Source of the DNA: Mucilaginibacter kameinonensis
GTDB taxonomy: Bacteria; Bacteroidota; Bacteroidia; Sphingobacteriales; Sphingobacteriaceae
Assembly (NCBI RefSeq): GCF_003675385.1
Contig: NZ_RCWZ01000005.1
Coordinates: 496,001-560,000 of the forward strand
DNA length: 64,000 nt
Reading direction: 5' to 3'
The notes beneath the pieces are model-generated. The model worked only from the letters and a program-made list of their open reading frames with translations, ran no database searches and had not been told where the DNA came from. Numbering within the stretch: position 1 is the first letter of the stretch; each line of letters starts with the position of its first letter. This document shows, piece by piece, positions 27,493 to 36,801 of this stretch. Position numbers and translations under genes: made by a program.

Positions 27493-28065
27493 ATGAAAAA
27501 GTTTTACAAAGACGTAGTATCGTTAGTTACCATAATTGTTTTGAATTTAGGTGATCTGATAACATTTGAAACAGATGGAATCAGAAATTTAAAAATCTTT
27601 TTATTAAAACTCTTAGGATTGAAAATCAACTACCATTGTTTTATTGATCGCGGCTTTAGGATTATTTACCCCAGGAATATCACCATTGGGACAAACTGTT
27701 CACTTGGCCATTATAATAAAATTTGGGCTTTTGATAAAGTAATCATTGGCGATTATGTACAAACAGCCATTGGTTTAACCGTTATAGCAGGTGGGCATAA
27801 TACCAGTAATTATGAACCTTTAACAAACCAATCAATAAAAATAGAGGGAGAAAACTGGATTGGGGCTAATGTAACAATCTTAGGTGGAGTTACAATTGGC
27901 CGGGGAGCAATAATAGGCGCCGGGTCAGTTGTCAATAAAGACATAGCACCCTATTCAATTGCGGTAGGCATTCCGGCAAAGGTTATCAAAAAAAGAAAAA
28001 GCACAGAACTCGTAGTTTCACCTTTCGGGTATTATCAACCTAAACTTACTGATTTTGAAGAATAA
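27493..28065 (+). CDS. hexapeptide-repeat acyltransferase (WbbJ/LbH family)
   Basis: 190 residues with a left-handed beta-helix built of hexapeptide repeats: NITIGTNCSLG, KVIIGDYVQTAIG, NWIGANVTILGGVTIGRGAIIGAGSVVNKDI, ending in IAVGIPAKVI. The catalytic His is probably the one in AGGHNT. It likely O-acetylates (or otherwise acylates) a sugar of the repeat unit. Its 3' end overlaps the next glycosyltransferase by 11 bases. Confidence 0.85.
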   Translation: MKKFYKDVVSLVTIIVLNLGDLITFETDGIRNLKIFLLKLLGLKINYHCFIDRGFRIIYPRNITIGTNCSLGHYNKIWAFDKVIIGDYVQTAIGLTVIAGGHNTSNYEPLTNQSIKIEGENWIGANVTILGGVTIGRGAIIGAGSVVNKDIAPYSIAVGIPAKVIKKRKSTELVVSPFGYYQPKLTDFEE

Positions 28066-29260
28066 TAAATTGATTTTTTTCTCTGAAAACCCTGCTCTAA
28101 AAAGTAAAGGGTCTGGTATTTCGGTTTTATTATACAATATTTTATTAGCTACTAAAGAAAAAAATCCTCAACTAATCACCTTCTGTCACGGACATAACAT
28201 AAAGGAAGAAGAAATAAAAGATGATAATTCTGGTATCGATGTTCACGTTTGCGATAAAAAATTAACGGCCTTTTACAAAATAAAAGGCATAAAAAAATTA
28301 ATTATACCTTTGTCGTTTATTTTAAACTTAAGGAAAATCGGCCAAATTATTAATAAACCAGATAATATGGTGATTTGTCTTGTTGGAGCAAGTTCAGGAC
28401 CGTTATGGAAATTTCTAACGTTGAAATTCCTATTTGGCAAAGCTAAGCACGGCCTTTATATTGTTGACGATTTGCAACTGATAAACAGAAAACTACATCA
28501 AAAAATAGAAGTTGCTCTTATAAAGAAATTATTACCCAAGGCAATTAAAAGTACCGATTTTCTGATAACAATTAGCTCGGGACTTCAGGAAACTTATTTA
28601 ACTCAATATAATAAGAAAAGCTATATCTTATTACCACATTTTACCAAACGTGAGCCTCTGCCTAAATATAAACCGGAAAACTCTTTTACATTTTTATTTA
28701 CCGGAGGATTAAGTTTTTTATATAATAAGCCACTATTAGAATTATCGTTTATGCTCAATGAAATAAACCTAAGTGGAAAATGCGATAAGGATTTAAAACT
28801 TCAAGTTCAAACTTATACCAGTATAAATGAATATAGTAGCTTAAATTTTAATCCTTCTACAACGTTTTATTCTACCGTTAGCAATCGCGATGAGTTGATG
28901 GGAATTTATAACAATTGCCAGTGTTTTATTATACCATATTCTTTCGATAAAGAAGATGTACAAATTGTAAAAACATCTTTTCCTCAAAAAGTTGCCGAAA
29001 TTATTCAGTATCAAAAACCAATACTCATTTATGGCCCGACATACAGTTCAGTAACCCAGTTTTTTAGCCAAAACTTATTGAACTATATATGTGATGTTAA
29101 CAATAAACAACATCTAATTGATACTATTTTAAAAATTGTTAACGATAGCAATAATTTTACCGGCGAAAAGTACTCTGAAGCTTACAATGAATTTTTATCT
29201 GCTGGAATGGTAAATAACTTATTTAATAAAATTTCAGACGACTTAATTTATGGAAATTAA
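28055..29260 (+). CDS. glycosyltransferase, GT-B (GT4-like) fold
   Basis: 401 residues. The N-terminus reads LIFFSENPALKSKGSGISVLLYNILLAT, a GT-B start with a Gly-rich loop. The C-terminal domain has FTFLFTGGLSF and SFPQKVAEIIQYQKPILIYGP, the donor-binding half, although the usual E-x7-E motif is weak. It begins with TTG, overlapping the acyltransferase end by 11 bases, and overlaps the next gene by 11 bases, so the three are translationally linked. Substrate unknown. Confidence 0.75.
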   Translation: MKNNKLIFFSENPALKSKGSGISVLLYNILLATKEKNPQLITFCHGHNIKEEEIKDDNSGIDVHVCDKKLTAFYKIKGIKKLIIPLSFILNLRKIGQIINKPDNMVICLVGASSGPLWKFLTLKFLFGKAKHGLYIVDDLQLINRKLHQKIEVALIKKLLPKAIKSTDFLITISSGLQETYLTQYNKKSYILLPHFTKREPLPKYKPENSFTFLFTGGLSFLYNKPLLELSFMLNEINLSGKCDKDLKLQVQTYTSINEYSSLNFNPSTTFYSTVSNRDELMGIYNNCQCFIIPYSFDKEDVQIVKTSFPQKVAEIIQYQKPILIYGPTYSSVTQFFSQNLLNYICDVNNKQHLIDTILKIVNDSNNFTGEKYSEAYNEFLSAGMVNNLFNKISDDLIYGN

Positions 29261-30233
29261 ATTTTTACCATACCAACCCCATAGCTTCGCATTTGGTGGT
29301 TTCGAAATACAAATGTTATCTACATTCAATGCTATCAAACAATTAGGCTTAAATGTAAACAAGCTTGATGTTTGGGATAGAGATGATAACTTTGATATTT
29401 TACATTGCTGGGGCCTTGATATGGGGAACTACGAAAATGTTTACTGGGCAAAAAGAGCCAATAAAAAGGTTGTAGTCACCGCTCTTTTAAACTACTACGA
29501 ATCTAATATTCAGAAATTTAAATTTCATTTATCATCTCTGATCTATAAACAAAGGCTAATTAAGGAAATGCTACCAAGTATCGATATGGTAGTTGTTGTA
29601 AATGATAAACAAGCAGAAGTTTGTCATAATATTTTAAAGATACCTAACCAAAAAGTTAGTATAATACCTAACGTAGTAGATGACAAGTTTTTCAATTACA
29701 GACAAAGTTCAAACCCGGAAAACCCGTACATATTAGCAGTAGGTAATATATGCAATCGTAAAAATCAAGTCAGTTTAGCAAAAAGCTGCCTCGAAGCAAA
29801 GATCCCCCTACTTCTAATTGGTAAGGTGCTAAATGGAGAAGAGAAATATGCCGATGAATTAAATAACATTATAAAACAAAGCAATAATATTACCTGGATA
29901 AATGGATTAAAAGAAAACTCTGATGAGCTAATTAAATATTTTGCTAATTGCACGGCATTAGCTTTACCAAGCTTTGCAGAACAACAACCTATAGCCTTAC
30001 TTGAAGCAGCAGTTTTACGTAAACCTTTGATTATTGCTGACAGGGCTTATGCTCGACAGAAGTACTATAATAATAGCCAACTTGTTAATCCAGATTCAAT
30101 TTCCTCAATTAAAACCGGCTTAAAAAACGTCATGAATAATCCTGTAAGCTACATACCCGATATCCAACCGCTTCTTGAGTGTAAAAGTGTTAACGTCGCA
30201 AATGCGTATTCCAATGTCTATCACCGTATTTAG
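29250..30233 (+). CDS. glycosyltransferase family 4-like
   Basis: 327 residues of GT-B type. The acceptor half has FAFGGFEIQMLSTFNAIKQLG. The donor half shows VSIIPNVVDDKFF, YILAVGNICNRKNQVSLAKS, WINGLKENSDELIKYFANC, and the E-x7-E motif in PSFAEQQPIALLEAAVLRKPLI. Cytosolic or membrane-associated, adding a sugar to the lipid-linked repeat unit. Overlaps the previous gene by 11 bases. Confidence 0.85.
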   Translation: MEIKFLPYQPHSFAFGGFEIQMLSTFNAIKQLGLNVNKLDVWDRDDNFDILHCWGLDMGNYENVYWAKRANKKVVVTALLNYYESNIQKFKFHLSSLIYKQRLIKEMLPSIDMVVVVNDKQAEVCHNILKIPNQKVSIIPNVVDDKFFNYRQSSNPENPYILAVGNICNRKNQVSLAKSCLEAKIPLLLIGKVLNGEEKYADELNNIIKQSNNITWINGLKENSDELIKYFANCTALALPSFAEQQPIALLEAAVLRKPLIIADRAYARQKYYNNSQLVNPDSISSIKTGLKNVMNNPVSYIPDIQPLLECKSVNVANAYSNVYHRI

Positions 30234-30241
30234 CGGTAATT

Positions 30242-31024
30242 ATGTCAACTTGTAAAATAATAATGAATAAGCCCCTGGTTTCTGTTATAACGTCGTCGTT
30301 TAATGCAGTAAACACAATTGAACAAACCATTTGTAGCGTAGTTAACCAAAGTTATAAAAATATAGAATATATCATTATAGACGGAGGATCTACAGACGGC
30401 ACTTTAGATGTATTAAAAAAATATGATAAATACATAACTTATTGGATTAGTGAACCTGACAATGGGATTTATAATGCCTGGAACAAAGGTTTGAAAATTG
30501 CAAAAGGAGATTGGATTTCATTTTTAGGGGCGGATGATATTTATTTAAACGATGCAATAGAAAACTATGTTGACTATATTAATCAAAGCCAACAGGGAAC
30601 AGAATTTGATTTTGTATCATCGGTTATGGAATATGTAGACAAAGACCTTAATTTATTAAGGCTTATTGGAAAGCCATGGTATTGGAAGGTATTTAATGAT
30701 ACTATGGTAACTATCCATAGTGGGGCGTTGCATAGTAAATTTTTTTTTGAAAAATACGGACACTTCGATGAATCTTATAAAAGCGCGGGAGATTATGCAT
30801 TGCTATTAAAAGCCGGAAAAAACTTAAAAGCCGGATTTGTAAATATTATAACGGTAAAGATGAGGGAAGGGGGCGTAAGTAGTAATGGTCTTTTTCTTTT
30901 TAAAGAAGTTTTAAAAGCAAAAAGAGATTCGAGAAATGTACCGATGCTTAAAGCCTATGTACGGTTTTATGCTGGGTTAATAATGTATTTTTTGCGGAGA
31001 ATAAAAGGTTATTTATCAAAATAA
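30242..31024 (+). CDS. glycosyltransferase family 2
   Basis: 260 residues with a GT2 core: PLVSVITSSFNAVNTIEQTICSV, IEYIIIDGGSTDGTLDVL, and WISFLGADDIY, whose D-x-D-like acidic pair binds the metal and nucleotide sugar. The text WISEPDNGIYNAWNKGL is typical of a WcaA/colanic-acid-like subgroup. It begins 8 bases after the previous gene. An ATG at 30263 (MNKPLVSV) is an alternative start. Confidence 0.88.
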   Translation: MSTCKIIMNKPLVSVITSSFNAVNTIEQTICSVVNQSYKNIEYIIIDGGSTDGTLDVLKKYDKYITYWISEPDNGIYNAWNKGLKIAKGDWISFLGADDIYLNDAIENYVDYINQSQQGTEFDFVSSVMEYVDKDLNLLRLIGKPWYWKVFNDTMVTIHSGALHSKFFFEKYGHFDESYKSAGDYALLLKAGKNLKAGFVNIITVKMREGGVSSNGLFLFKEVLKAKRDSRNVPMLKAYVRFYAGLIMYFLRRIKGYLSK

Positions 31025-31089
31025 TACATTTTTTATTACAGTACATAAAATACAAGCAGTTAATTTCTGAAACAGTTGCGTTGAGTACA

Positions 31090-32256
31090 ATGAAAAATTA
31101 TTTAATATATAGTACCTTGTTCGGTGTTTTTTCAGAATCACTATATATTAATATTGGGTTTGATTTTAAACTTGTTTATATAATAATTTTATGCAATTAC
31201 TTTGTTATAAAACAGATAAGGGGCGATCTTACCATTCCTAAATATTGGTTGTACAGTTTGATATATATATTTACTGTAGGTATAGGCACTATTTTTTTAT
31301 ACAACAACCAATTTTCGAAAATCATTTTTCAGGTATTCGGGATCTCATTCATGAGCATATACTTCTACAATTTTTTTCTATGCTTTGAATTCGATGTTAA
31401 AGACATCTTTTTAAAATATTGTAATATCTGCTTTATTTTATCTCTGATAGGAATTCCGCTTTTTTTCATTTTGGTGAGCTTTGATAGTTCATATAGATTA
31501 CATAGCTTATTACAGGAACCTGCACATTTTACGGGTACAGTGTTACCTGCTTACTATTACTATATGACCAATTTTTCAAAATATAAAAAGAAATTCGTCG
31601 TCATCTTAATAGCGTTTTTATTAAGCATGTCCTCAATTGGGTATATAGGGATGCTGATAGGTTTGGTCATGATCAAAAAGAAGGTAAATATATTTGCAAC
31701 CCTATCACTTACTTTTGTGGCCGTATTAATTGGCGTCTTAGCGTATACTTATATTGACAATGTTAAATTCAGGGCCAACGATACCTTAGGGGTATTTAAC
31801 GAATTTGATGTATCTAATGTTAATTCAAGCACTTTGGCTTTGGCAACCAATTCATTTGTGACGCTACAGGTACTAAAATCCAACGCCTTTATTGGACATG
31901 GTATAGGTTCGCATCCATTAAGTAGTAAGCAATTTATTTATGATATAACAGGGATTGAAGGCTATGGAGACAACGAAGAGTTGATGTTTATTAACTCAAC
32001 CGACGCCGATTCTTTAACGCTTAGAATACTATCTGAATTAGGTATAGTAGGCTTAATAGGCGTTTGTTATTTTATAATAAAAAATTATTGCGGCTATGAG
32101 GATAACTATAAGATATCAAGGGGCATAATTTTGTATTTTTTATATAAGCTATTTCGAGAAGGCCATTATTTTCCTGCAGAAATGTACTTTTTTGTATTTA
32201 CATACTATTTTTTAAAATTAAAGTCGAATGCCGAAAGATTAGCTTTGGCATCTTAG
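31090..32256 (+). CDS. O-antigen/exopolysaccharide polymerase (Wzy-like)
   Basis: About 388 residues with 9-11 hydrophobic segments and one larger extracytoplasmic loop near residues 220-310 (NSFVTLQVLKSNAFIGHGIG, NSTDADSLTLRILSELGIVG). The pattern GHGIGSHP followed by LRILSELG is typical of Wzy polymerases, whose overall sequence is otherwise poorly conserved. Position inside a Wzx/Wza/Wzz locus supports the call. I use the ATG at 31090; a TTG lies 9 bases upstream. Confidence 0.75.
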   Translation: MKNYLIYSTLFGVFSESLYINIGFDFKLVYIIILCNYFVIKQIRGDLTIPKYWLYSLIYIFTVGIGTIFLYNNQFSKIIFQVFGISFMSIYFYNFFLCFEFDVKDIFLKYCNICFILSLIGIPLFFILVSFDSSYRLHSLLQEPAHFTGTVLPAYYYYMTNFSKYKKKFVVILIAFLLSMSSIGYIGMLIGLVMIKKKVNIFATLSLTFVAVLIGVLAYTYIDNVKFRANDTLGVFNEFDVSNVNSSTLALATNSFVTLQVLKSNAFIGHGIGSHPLSSKQFIYDITGIEGYGDNEELMFINSTDADSLTLRILSELGIVGLIGVCYFIIKNYCGYEDNYKISRGIILYFLYKLFREGHYFPAEMYFFVFTYYFLKLKSNAERLALAS

Positions 32257-32295
32257 TATAAATTCTTTCTTTGCAAAGTCCAAACCATCTTCTGT

Positions 32296-32922
32296 ATGTT
32301 AAACAAAATAAAAACTGCTATTAATATATATGGCTATAAAGGTTGCTTCGTTAATGTCTTTATATACATAAACACGCTTCTCTTTTATAAAAATGCAAGA
32401 CTTATCAGACTGCCAATCGAAATTAGGGGGAAAAAGTTTATAGATTTTGGAAGAAAACTTACTACAGGGAAAAACTGCAGGATCGAAGTGACAGTTCGTG
32501 AAATTGACTACTCAAAGAAGAAAAAAATCATTGAGTTTGGTGATAACATTGTAATGAATAATTCTGTTCACATAGGTGCCAAATATTCAATAAAAATCGG
32601 CAATAATGTATTAATTGCCAGCAACGTGTTCATTTCGGACCATAATCATGGTAATTATTCAGATCCAGAAATCCACAGCTCTCCTCTTACGCCACCCAAT
32701 AAAAGACCATTATTTGGAAAAGCTGTCAATATCGAAGATGACGTATGGATTGGTGAGTTTACCGCCATTTTGCCAGGAGTAAATATAGGTAAAGGGAGTA
32801 TTATTGGATCCATGTCTGTTGTGACTAAATCTATTCCCGCTTATTGTATCGCAGTTGGTACGCCGGCAAGGGTTATTAAAAAGTATAATTTTGAAACACA
32901 AAAATGGGAAAAAGTAATTTAA
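32296..32922 (+). CDS. hexapeptide acyltransferase (colanic-acid WcaF/WcaB-like)
   Basis: 208 residues. The beta-helix repeats are IEFGDNIVMNNSVHIGAKYSI, KIGNNVLIASNVFISDHNHG and IEDDVWIGEFTAILPGVNIG, ending with IAVGTPARVIKKY. The catalytic His is in SDHNHGNYSD. It should acetylate a sugar in the repeat unit. Its last 19 bases overlap the start of the next glycosyltransferase. A second, unrelated hexapeptide transferase lies at 27493-28065, so the glycan may carry two acyl groups. Confidence 0.87.
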   Translation: MLNKIKTAINIYGYKGCFVNVFIYINTLLFYKNARLIRLPIEIRGKKFIDFGRKLTTGKNCRIEVTVREIDYSKKKKIIEFGDNIVMNNSVHIGAKYSIKIGNNVLIASNVFISDHNHGNYSDPEIHSSPLTPPNKRPLFGKAVNIEDDVWIGEFTAILPGVNIGKGSIIGSMSVVTKSIPAYCIAVGTPARVIKKYNFETQKWEKVI

Positions 32923-34016
32923 CAAAAATTGTAGTATCTGCCGTTAACTTTAACGAGGGTGGTCCTTTGAGTGTTTTAAATGATTGCTTAGCATCATTAG
33001 ATACGATTGCTCGCAAACAAAACATTCAAGTTACAGTATTGGTTCATAAAGTAAGCTTGGTAAAGAAATATGCAGAATATTTTAATGTAATTGAATTCCC
33101 CCAAATCAAATCGTCATGGTTTAGAAGAGTTTATTTTGAATATTTTCAGTGTCGAAAATTAGAAAAGATATTTAATCCCGATTTATGGATAGCATTACAT
33201 GATATGACACCTATCGTGACATGTAAACAAGTTGTTTATTGCCATAACCCCGCCCCTTTTTATAGCATGAAGGGCAATGAGCTATTTACCGATCCTACGT
33301 TTTTCTTGTTTTGCCTTTTCTACAAATTTTTGTACAGAATAAATATTAAAAAAAACGAATATGTGATCGTTCAGCAACAATGGTTAAGGGAAGAGTTTGA
33401 ACGTAATTACAAAGTAAAAACCATCGTTGCCTATCCGGTTGTTGATGTTAAAGTACCTCTAAAAGAAGATGTCCATCCACTTCAGCAAAAAAAGGAGAAG
33501 TTTACTTTCTTCTATCCCGCCTTTCCAAGGGTTCCCAAAAATTTCCAGGTGCTTTTGGAATCTGCATCATTGCTTTCAAAAAAACGAACTGATTTCAATG
33601 TAATACTTTCTATTACGGGCAATGAAAATAGATATGCAACAAATCTTTTTAACAGGTATCAACATGTCAAAGAAGTTAAATTTGATGGGAAGAAGAAACG
33701 AGAGGAAATTTTCGAATTATATAATGAAATTGACTGTATGGTTTTTCCATCGAAACTTGAAACATGGGGTTTGCCTATAAGTGAATTTAAAAATCTAAAT
33801 AAACCAATGCTTCTGGCAGACTTAAGATATGCGCACGAGACTGCTGCAAATTGTTCCTTCTTGAAATTTTTCAACCCTGATGATCCGGTTGAACTTGCAA
33901 ATTATATGGAAATTTTAATTGACGACAAATTAACCTTCGACTCAAATAAGATTAATGATCCTGACAAACCGTTTTTTAATAATTGGGATAAGTTAATTGC
34001 GTTTTTAATTCAGTAG
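32904..34016 (+). CDS. glycosyltransferase family 4-like
   Basis: 370 residues, GT-B fold. The N-terminal half has VNFNEGGPLSVLNDCLASL and VYCHNPAPFYSM; the C-terminal half has FFYPAFPRVPKNFQVLLES, VKFDGKKKREEIFELYNEID, and the E-x7-E donor motif near FPSKLETWGLPISEFKNLNKPM. The N-terminal VYCHNPAPF pattern is seen in mannosyl- and rhamnosyl-type transferases, but the sugar is not certain. It overlaps the acyltransferase gene by 19 bases. Confidence 0.83.
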   Translation: MGKSNLTKIVVSAVNFNEGGPLSVLNDCLASLDTIARKQNIQVTVLVHKVSLVKKYAEYFNVIEFPQIKSSWFRRVYFEYFQCRKLEKIFNPDLWIALHDMTPIVTCKQVVYCHNPAPFYSMKGNELFTDPTFFLFCLFYKFLYRINIKKNEYVIVQQQWLREEFERNYKVKTIVAYPVVDVKVPLKEDVHPLQQKKEKFTFFYPAFPRVPKNFQVLLESASLLSKKRTDFNVILSITGNENRYATNLFNRYQHVKEVKFDGKKKREEIFELYNEIDCMVFPSKLETWGLPISEFKNLNKPMLLADLRYAHETAANCSFLKFFNPDDPVELANYMEILIDDKLTFDSNKINDPDKPFFNNWDKLIAFLIQ

Positions 34017-34098
34017 GCTTTTATTTATAGTAGATAATAAAAATCTATTCTCCTTTATAAACAACATTATTTTAATCTTCATACGGATTTTTATATTT

Positions 34099-35019
34099 AT
34101 GACATTCAATTTCAAAATTGCGCTATTAATTCCTTCTCTTAATGCTGGAGAAGAATGGATAAATACTCTCGATAGCATACACAATCAGTCTATCAAAATC
34201 AATAAAAAATTAATTATCGATTCTGGGTCTTCAGATAAGACCATTTTCGTAGCAGAGCAATTTGGATTTGAAATAATTAATATTAACAAATCTGAATTTA
34301 ATCATGGTAAAACCCGCCAGCAACTTGTTGAGCTATCCGACAATGCCGACATCTGCATCTTTTTAACGCAGGATGCAATCTTAGCCTCTCCCGACAGTAT
34401 ATCCCATATTGTTAATGCTTTTAATGATCCCAAGGTAGGCATGGCATATGGCAGGCAGCTTCCTCATAAAAATGCTCAAACACTAGAAAGCCATGCACGT
34501 TTATATAATTACCCTGCCATATCACATGTCAGATCATATGATGATATAGCACTAATGGGGTTTAAAGTATCTTTCTGCTCCAATTCTTTTGCTGCATACA
34601 GGCGGGATGCTCTTTTGGCGATTGGTGGTTTCCCAACAGATTCTATTATGGGTGAAGACGCGATTGTTGCCGCCAAAATGTTAACAGCCGGATACAAAAA
34701 AGCCTATGTAGCAGATGCTACTGTTTACCACTCTCATACCTATACCCTTTTGCAAGAATTTAGGAGGTACTTTGATACGCGGGTTTTCCATGAGCAGAAT
34801 AAATGGCTGGTACGTGATTTTGGCAAGCCCACGGGCGAAGGCTTCAAATTCATGAGATCTGAATTAAACTATGTTTTAAAACATAAAAAGAGCATTATTC
34901 TAAATTCAGTATTCTCTTTGGGGGCAAAATGGCTGGGGTATAAAAGCGGTAAATTCTATAAAAAATTGCCAAAACAGATTTTAAAACGCTTCTCCATGCA
35001 TTCATTTTATTGGAAATAA
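34099..35019 (+). CDS. glycosyltransferase family 2, rhamnosyltransferase-like
   Basis: 306 residues. GT2 core: IALLIPSLNAGEEWINTLDSI, KLIIDSGSSDKT, and the acidic FLTQDAIL. HGKTRQQLVELS, YGRQLPHKNAQTLESHAR and FCSNSFAAYRRDALLAIGGFP are characteristic of RfbF/RfbN-type rhamnosyltransferases. It probably adds rhamnose to the repeat unit. An alpha-L-rhamnosidase gene lies just beyond the locus (36802-39456), which fits a rhamnose-containing glycan. It is the last gene of the glycosyltransferase block. Confidence 0.85.
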   Translation: MTFNFKIALLIPSLNAGEEWINTLDSIHNQSIKINKKLIIDSGSSDKTIFVAEQFGFEIININKSEFNHGKTRQQLVELSDNADICIFLTQDAILASPDSISHIVNAFNDPKVGMAYGRQLPHKNAQTLESHARLYNYPAISHVRSYDDIALMGFKVSFCSNSFAAYRRDALLAIGGFPTDSIMGEDAIVAAKMLTAGYKKAYVADATVYHSHTYTLLQEFRRYFDTRVFHEQNKWLVRDFGKPTGEGFKFMRSELNYVLKHKKSIILNSVFSLGAKWLGYKSGKFYKKLPKQILKRFSMHSFYWK

Positions 35020-35326
35020 ATAAAAGTAGCTGCCTTAAATTTATCAATCATTACTGCATTTTTCAGGGCGTCATGTTTTAAAATTGTTATTTAATTATAA
35101 AGAAATCATTTCAAACCCCACTCTATCTCAAACAAATAAGGTTAATGATAAACTATTTACCCACATTGATAAAATAAACACAAAATAAAATAGCAAATTT
35201 TTAGTTTTTAATTGTAGCGTTTCAAGCAATTGCCCCGTAATTAAGTTTAACAAATGTTGATTTTATTTAAAATAAATTTGTTTTAGTAAAAATTTTTATA
35301 TTTGCATAACTTAACCTTGATCGCAA
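35020..35326. other. AT-rich spacer before wcaJ
   Basis: 307 bases without a gene. The right end carries a good promoter candidate (35278-35305), so the initiating transferase seems to have its own transcription start apart from the glycosyltransferase block. Confidence 0.45.
35278..35305 (+). promoter_or_regulatory. Bacteroidota-type promoter of the WcaJ-family gene
   Basis: TTTG at 35278-35281 (-33 box) and TATATTTG at 35298-35305 (-7 box, TAnnTTTG), 16 bases apart and 21 bases upstream of the ATG at 35327. Both boxes fit the phylum consensus. Confidence 0.55.
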
Positions 35327-36673
35327 ATGCGTTATTCTAAATTACTTCAGCCATTCACATTTTTTTGTGATTTATTATTATTAAATATCGCGCTGCAATG
35401 TGCTCATCTATTTATATTTACGTTCTACTCATCCGAAATTCAATCAATTGATTTTTTATTATTAGTTAATCTAACCTGGGTCACAATAGCTTCGGTAACT
35501 AAAAACTATGTCATAAAGCGTCCCTTGATGCTGAGTGACAACCTAAGCAAATTCATGACATCTATGGTTTATCACTTGGTGATGGTTCTTGGAATAGTTT
35601 ACTTTTTTAAACTATATGAGGTAAGCAGGATGGTAATGTTCTGCACTTACCTGTTGTTTTTCATCCTGATAGTTGCGCAACGTTCGCTGATCTTTTTCAC
35701 GCTCGACTATATCCGCAAAAAAGGCTACAACATCAAGCATGTTATTATAGTTGGGAACACCGATATCGTCAATCGGGTGAAAAAATCATTTTCAAGACAT
35801 CCGGAGTATGGGTATAACTTTATTACAACTATCTCTGAAGATATGCTTGAAAGCCAGCCCAATGAAGTATTGTTTAATAAGATTCTTGAAGCAAGGCCTG
35901 ACGAAGCGTTTATCTGTTATAAGTACATAGATCAGCTTTTATTAAGAAAGCTTGTCGACCTGGGCGATCAGCATAATATTAAAATCAAACTGGTTTCTGA
36001 CCTTGTGCTGGAGAACAGTTATGCCAGCATAGTCAATTACGAAAATCTACCGGTTATACAGCTTTCGTCTTCCATTGAAATTAGTCTGAAGATCATTTTC
36101 TTCAAACGTTGTTTCGATATTCTGTTTTCGCTGTTTGTGATGATCCCAGGACTCCCTGTGTTTATCGCGTTGGCTATCACAACTAAGTTAACGTCAAAAG
36201 GCCCCGTTTTCTATCGCCAGGAACGAATTGGTAGGAACCACAAACCCTTCAACATATACAAGTTCAGGAGCATGTATGTAAATTCTGAGCAAGCTGGGCG
36301 CCCAATGCTGTCAAAAGATAAAGACCCTCGAATTACGCAATGGGGCTCATTCTTACGCAAATCAAGGTTAGACGAGCTACCTCAATTCTGGAACGTTCTG
36401 AAAGGCGACATGTCTATAGTGGGTCCGCGACCAGAGCGTCAATATTTTATTGAGCAGCTAATAGAGGAATCGCCTAATTATCATAAGTTATTCAAACTCA
36501 AACCAGGCCTTACTTCTATTGGCCAGGTAAATTATGGTTATGCAGAAAACGTTCAGGAAATGCGCGACCGTGTTCGTTACGATCTTATTTATTTGAAAAA
36601 CATAAACTTCAACAACGATTTAGGCATCATTTTTCAAACCATACGAGTTATGGTTCAGCTTAAAGGCAAATAA
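35327..36673 (+). CDS. undecaprenyl-phosphate glucose phosphotransferase (WcaJ family)
   Basis: 448 residues. Four hydrophobic segments in the first 130 residues, a CoA-binding-like middle domain (KHVIIVGNTDIVNRVKKSF), a fifth membrane segment (DILFSLFVMIPGLPVFIALA), and the catalytic sugar-transferase domain: FYRQERIGRNHKPFNIYKFR, KSRLDELPQFWNVLKGDMSI, VGPRPE. It transfers a sugar-1-phosphate to undecaprenyl phosphate and so starts repeat-unit assembly at the inner membrane. It has its own promoter and a strong terminator, so it forms a separate transcription unit at the end of the locus. Confidence 0.92.
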   Translation: MRYSKLLQPFTFFCDLLLLNIALQCAHLFIFTFYSSEIQSIDFLLLVNLTWVTIASVTKNYVIKRPLMLSDNLSKFMTSMVYHLVMVLGIVYFFKLYEVSRMVMFCTYLLFFILIVAQRSLIFFTLDYIRKKGYNIKHVIIVGNTDIVNRVKKSFSRHPEYGYNFITTISEDMLESQPNEVLFNKILEARPDEAFICYKYIDQLLLRKLVDLGDQHNIKIKLVSDLVLENSYASIVNYENLPVIQLSSSIEISLKIIFFKRCFDILFSLFVMIPGLPVFIALAITTKLTSKGPVFYRQERIGRNHKPFNIYKFRSMYVNSEQAGRPMLSKDKDPRITQWGSFLRKSRLDELPQFWNVLKGDMSIVGPRPERQYFIEQLIEESPNYHKLFKLKPGLTSIGQVNYGYAENVQEMRDRVRYDLIYLKNINFNNDLGIIFQTIRVMVQLKGK

Positions 36674-36728
36674 GAAACAATTTAATCGGGCATATAATCC
36701 CCGAACTTATTCAACAATTTCAGGACAG

Positions 36729-36764
36729 AGCAGGATAGTTTAATTACTATCCTGCTTTATTTTT
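36729..36764 (+). terminator. terminator after the WcaJ-family gene
   Basis: AGCAGGATAGT (36729-36739), loop TTAATT, ACTATCCTGCT (36746-36756): perfect 11-bp stem followed by TTATTTTT. Confidence 0.9.
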
Positions 36765-36801
36765 AACAACCAATTTCCTGATTGAACCTTCACATCAAAT
36801 T

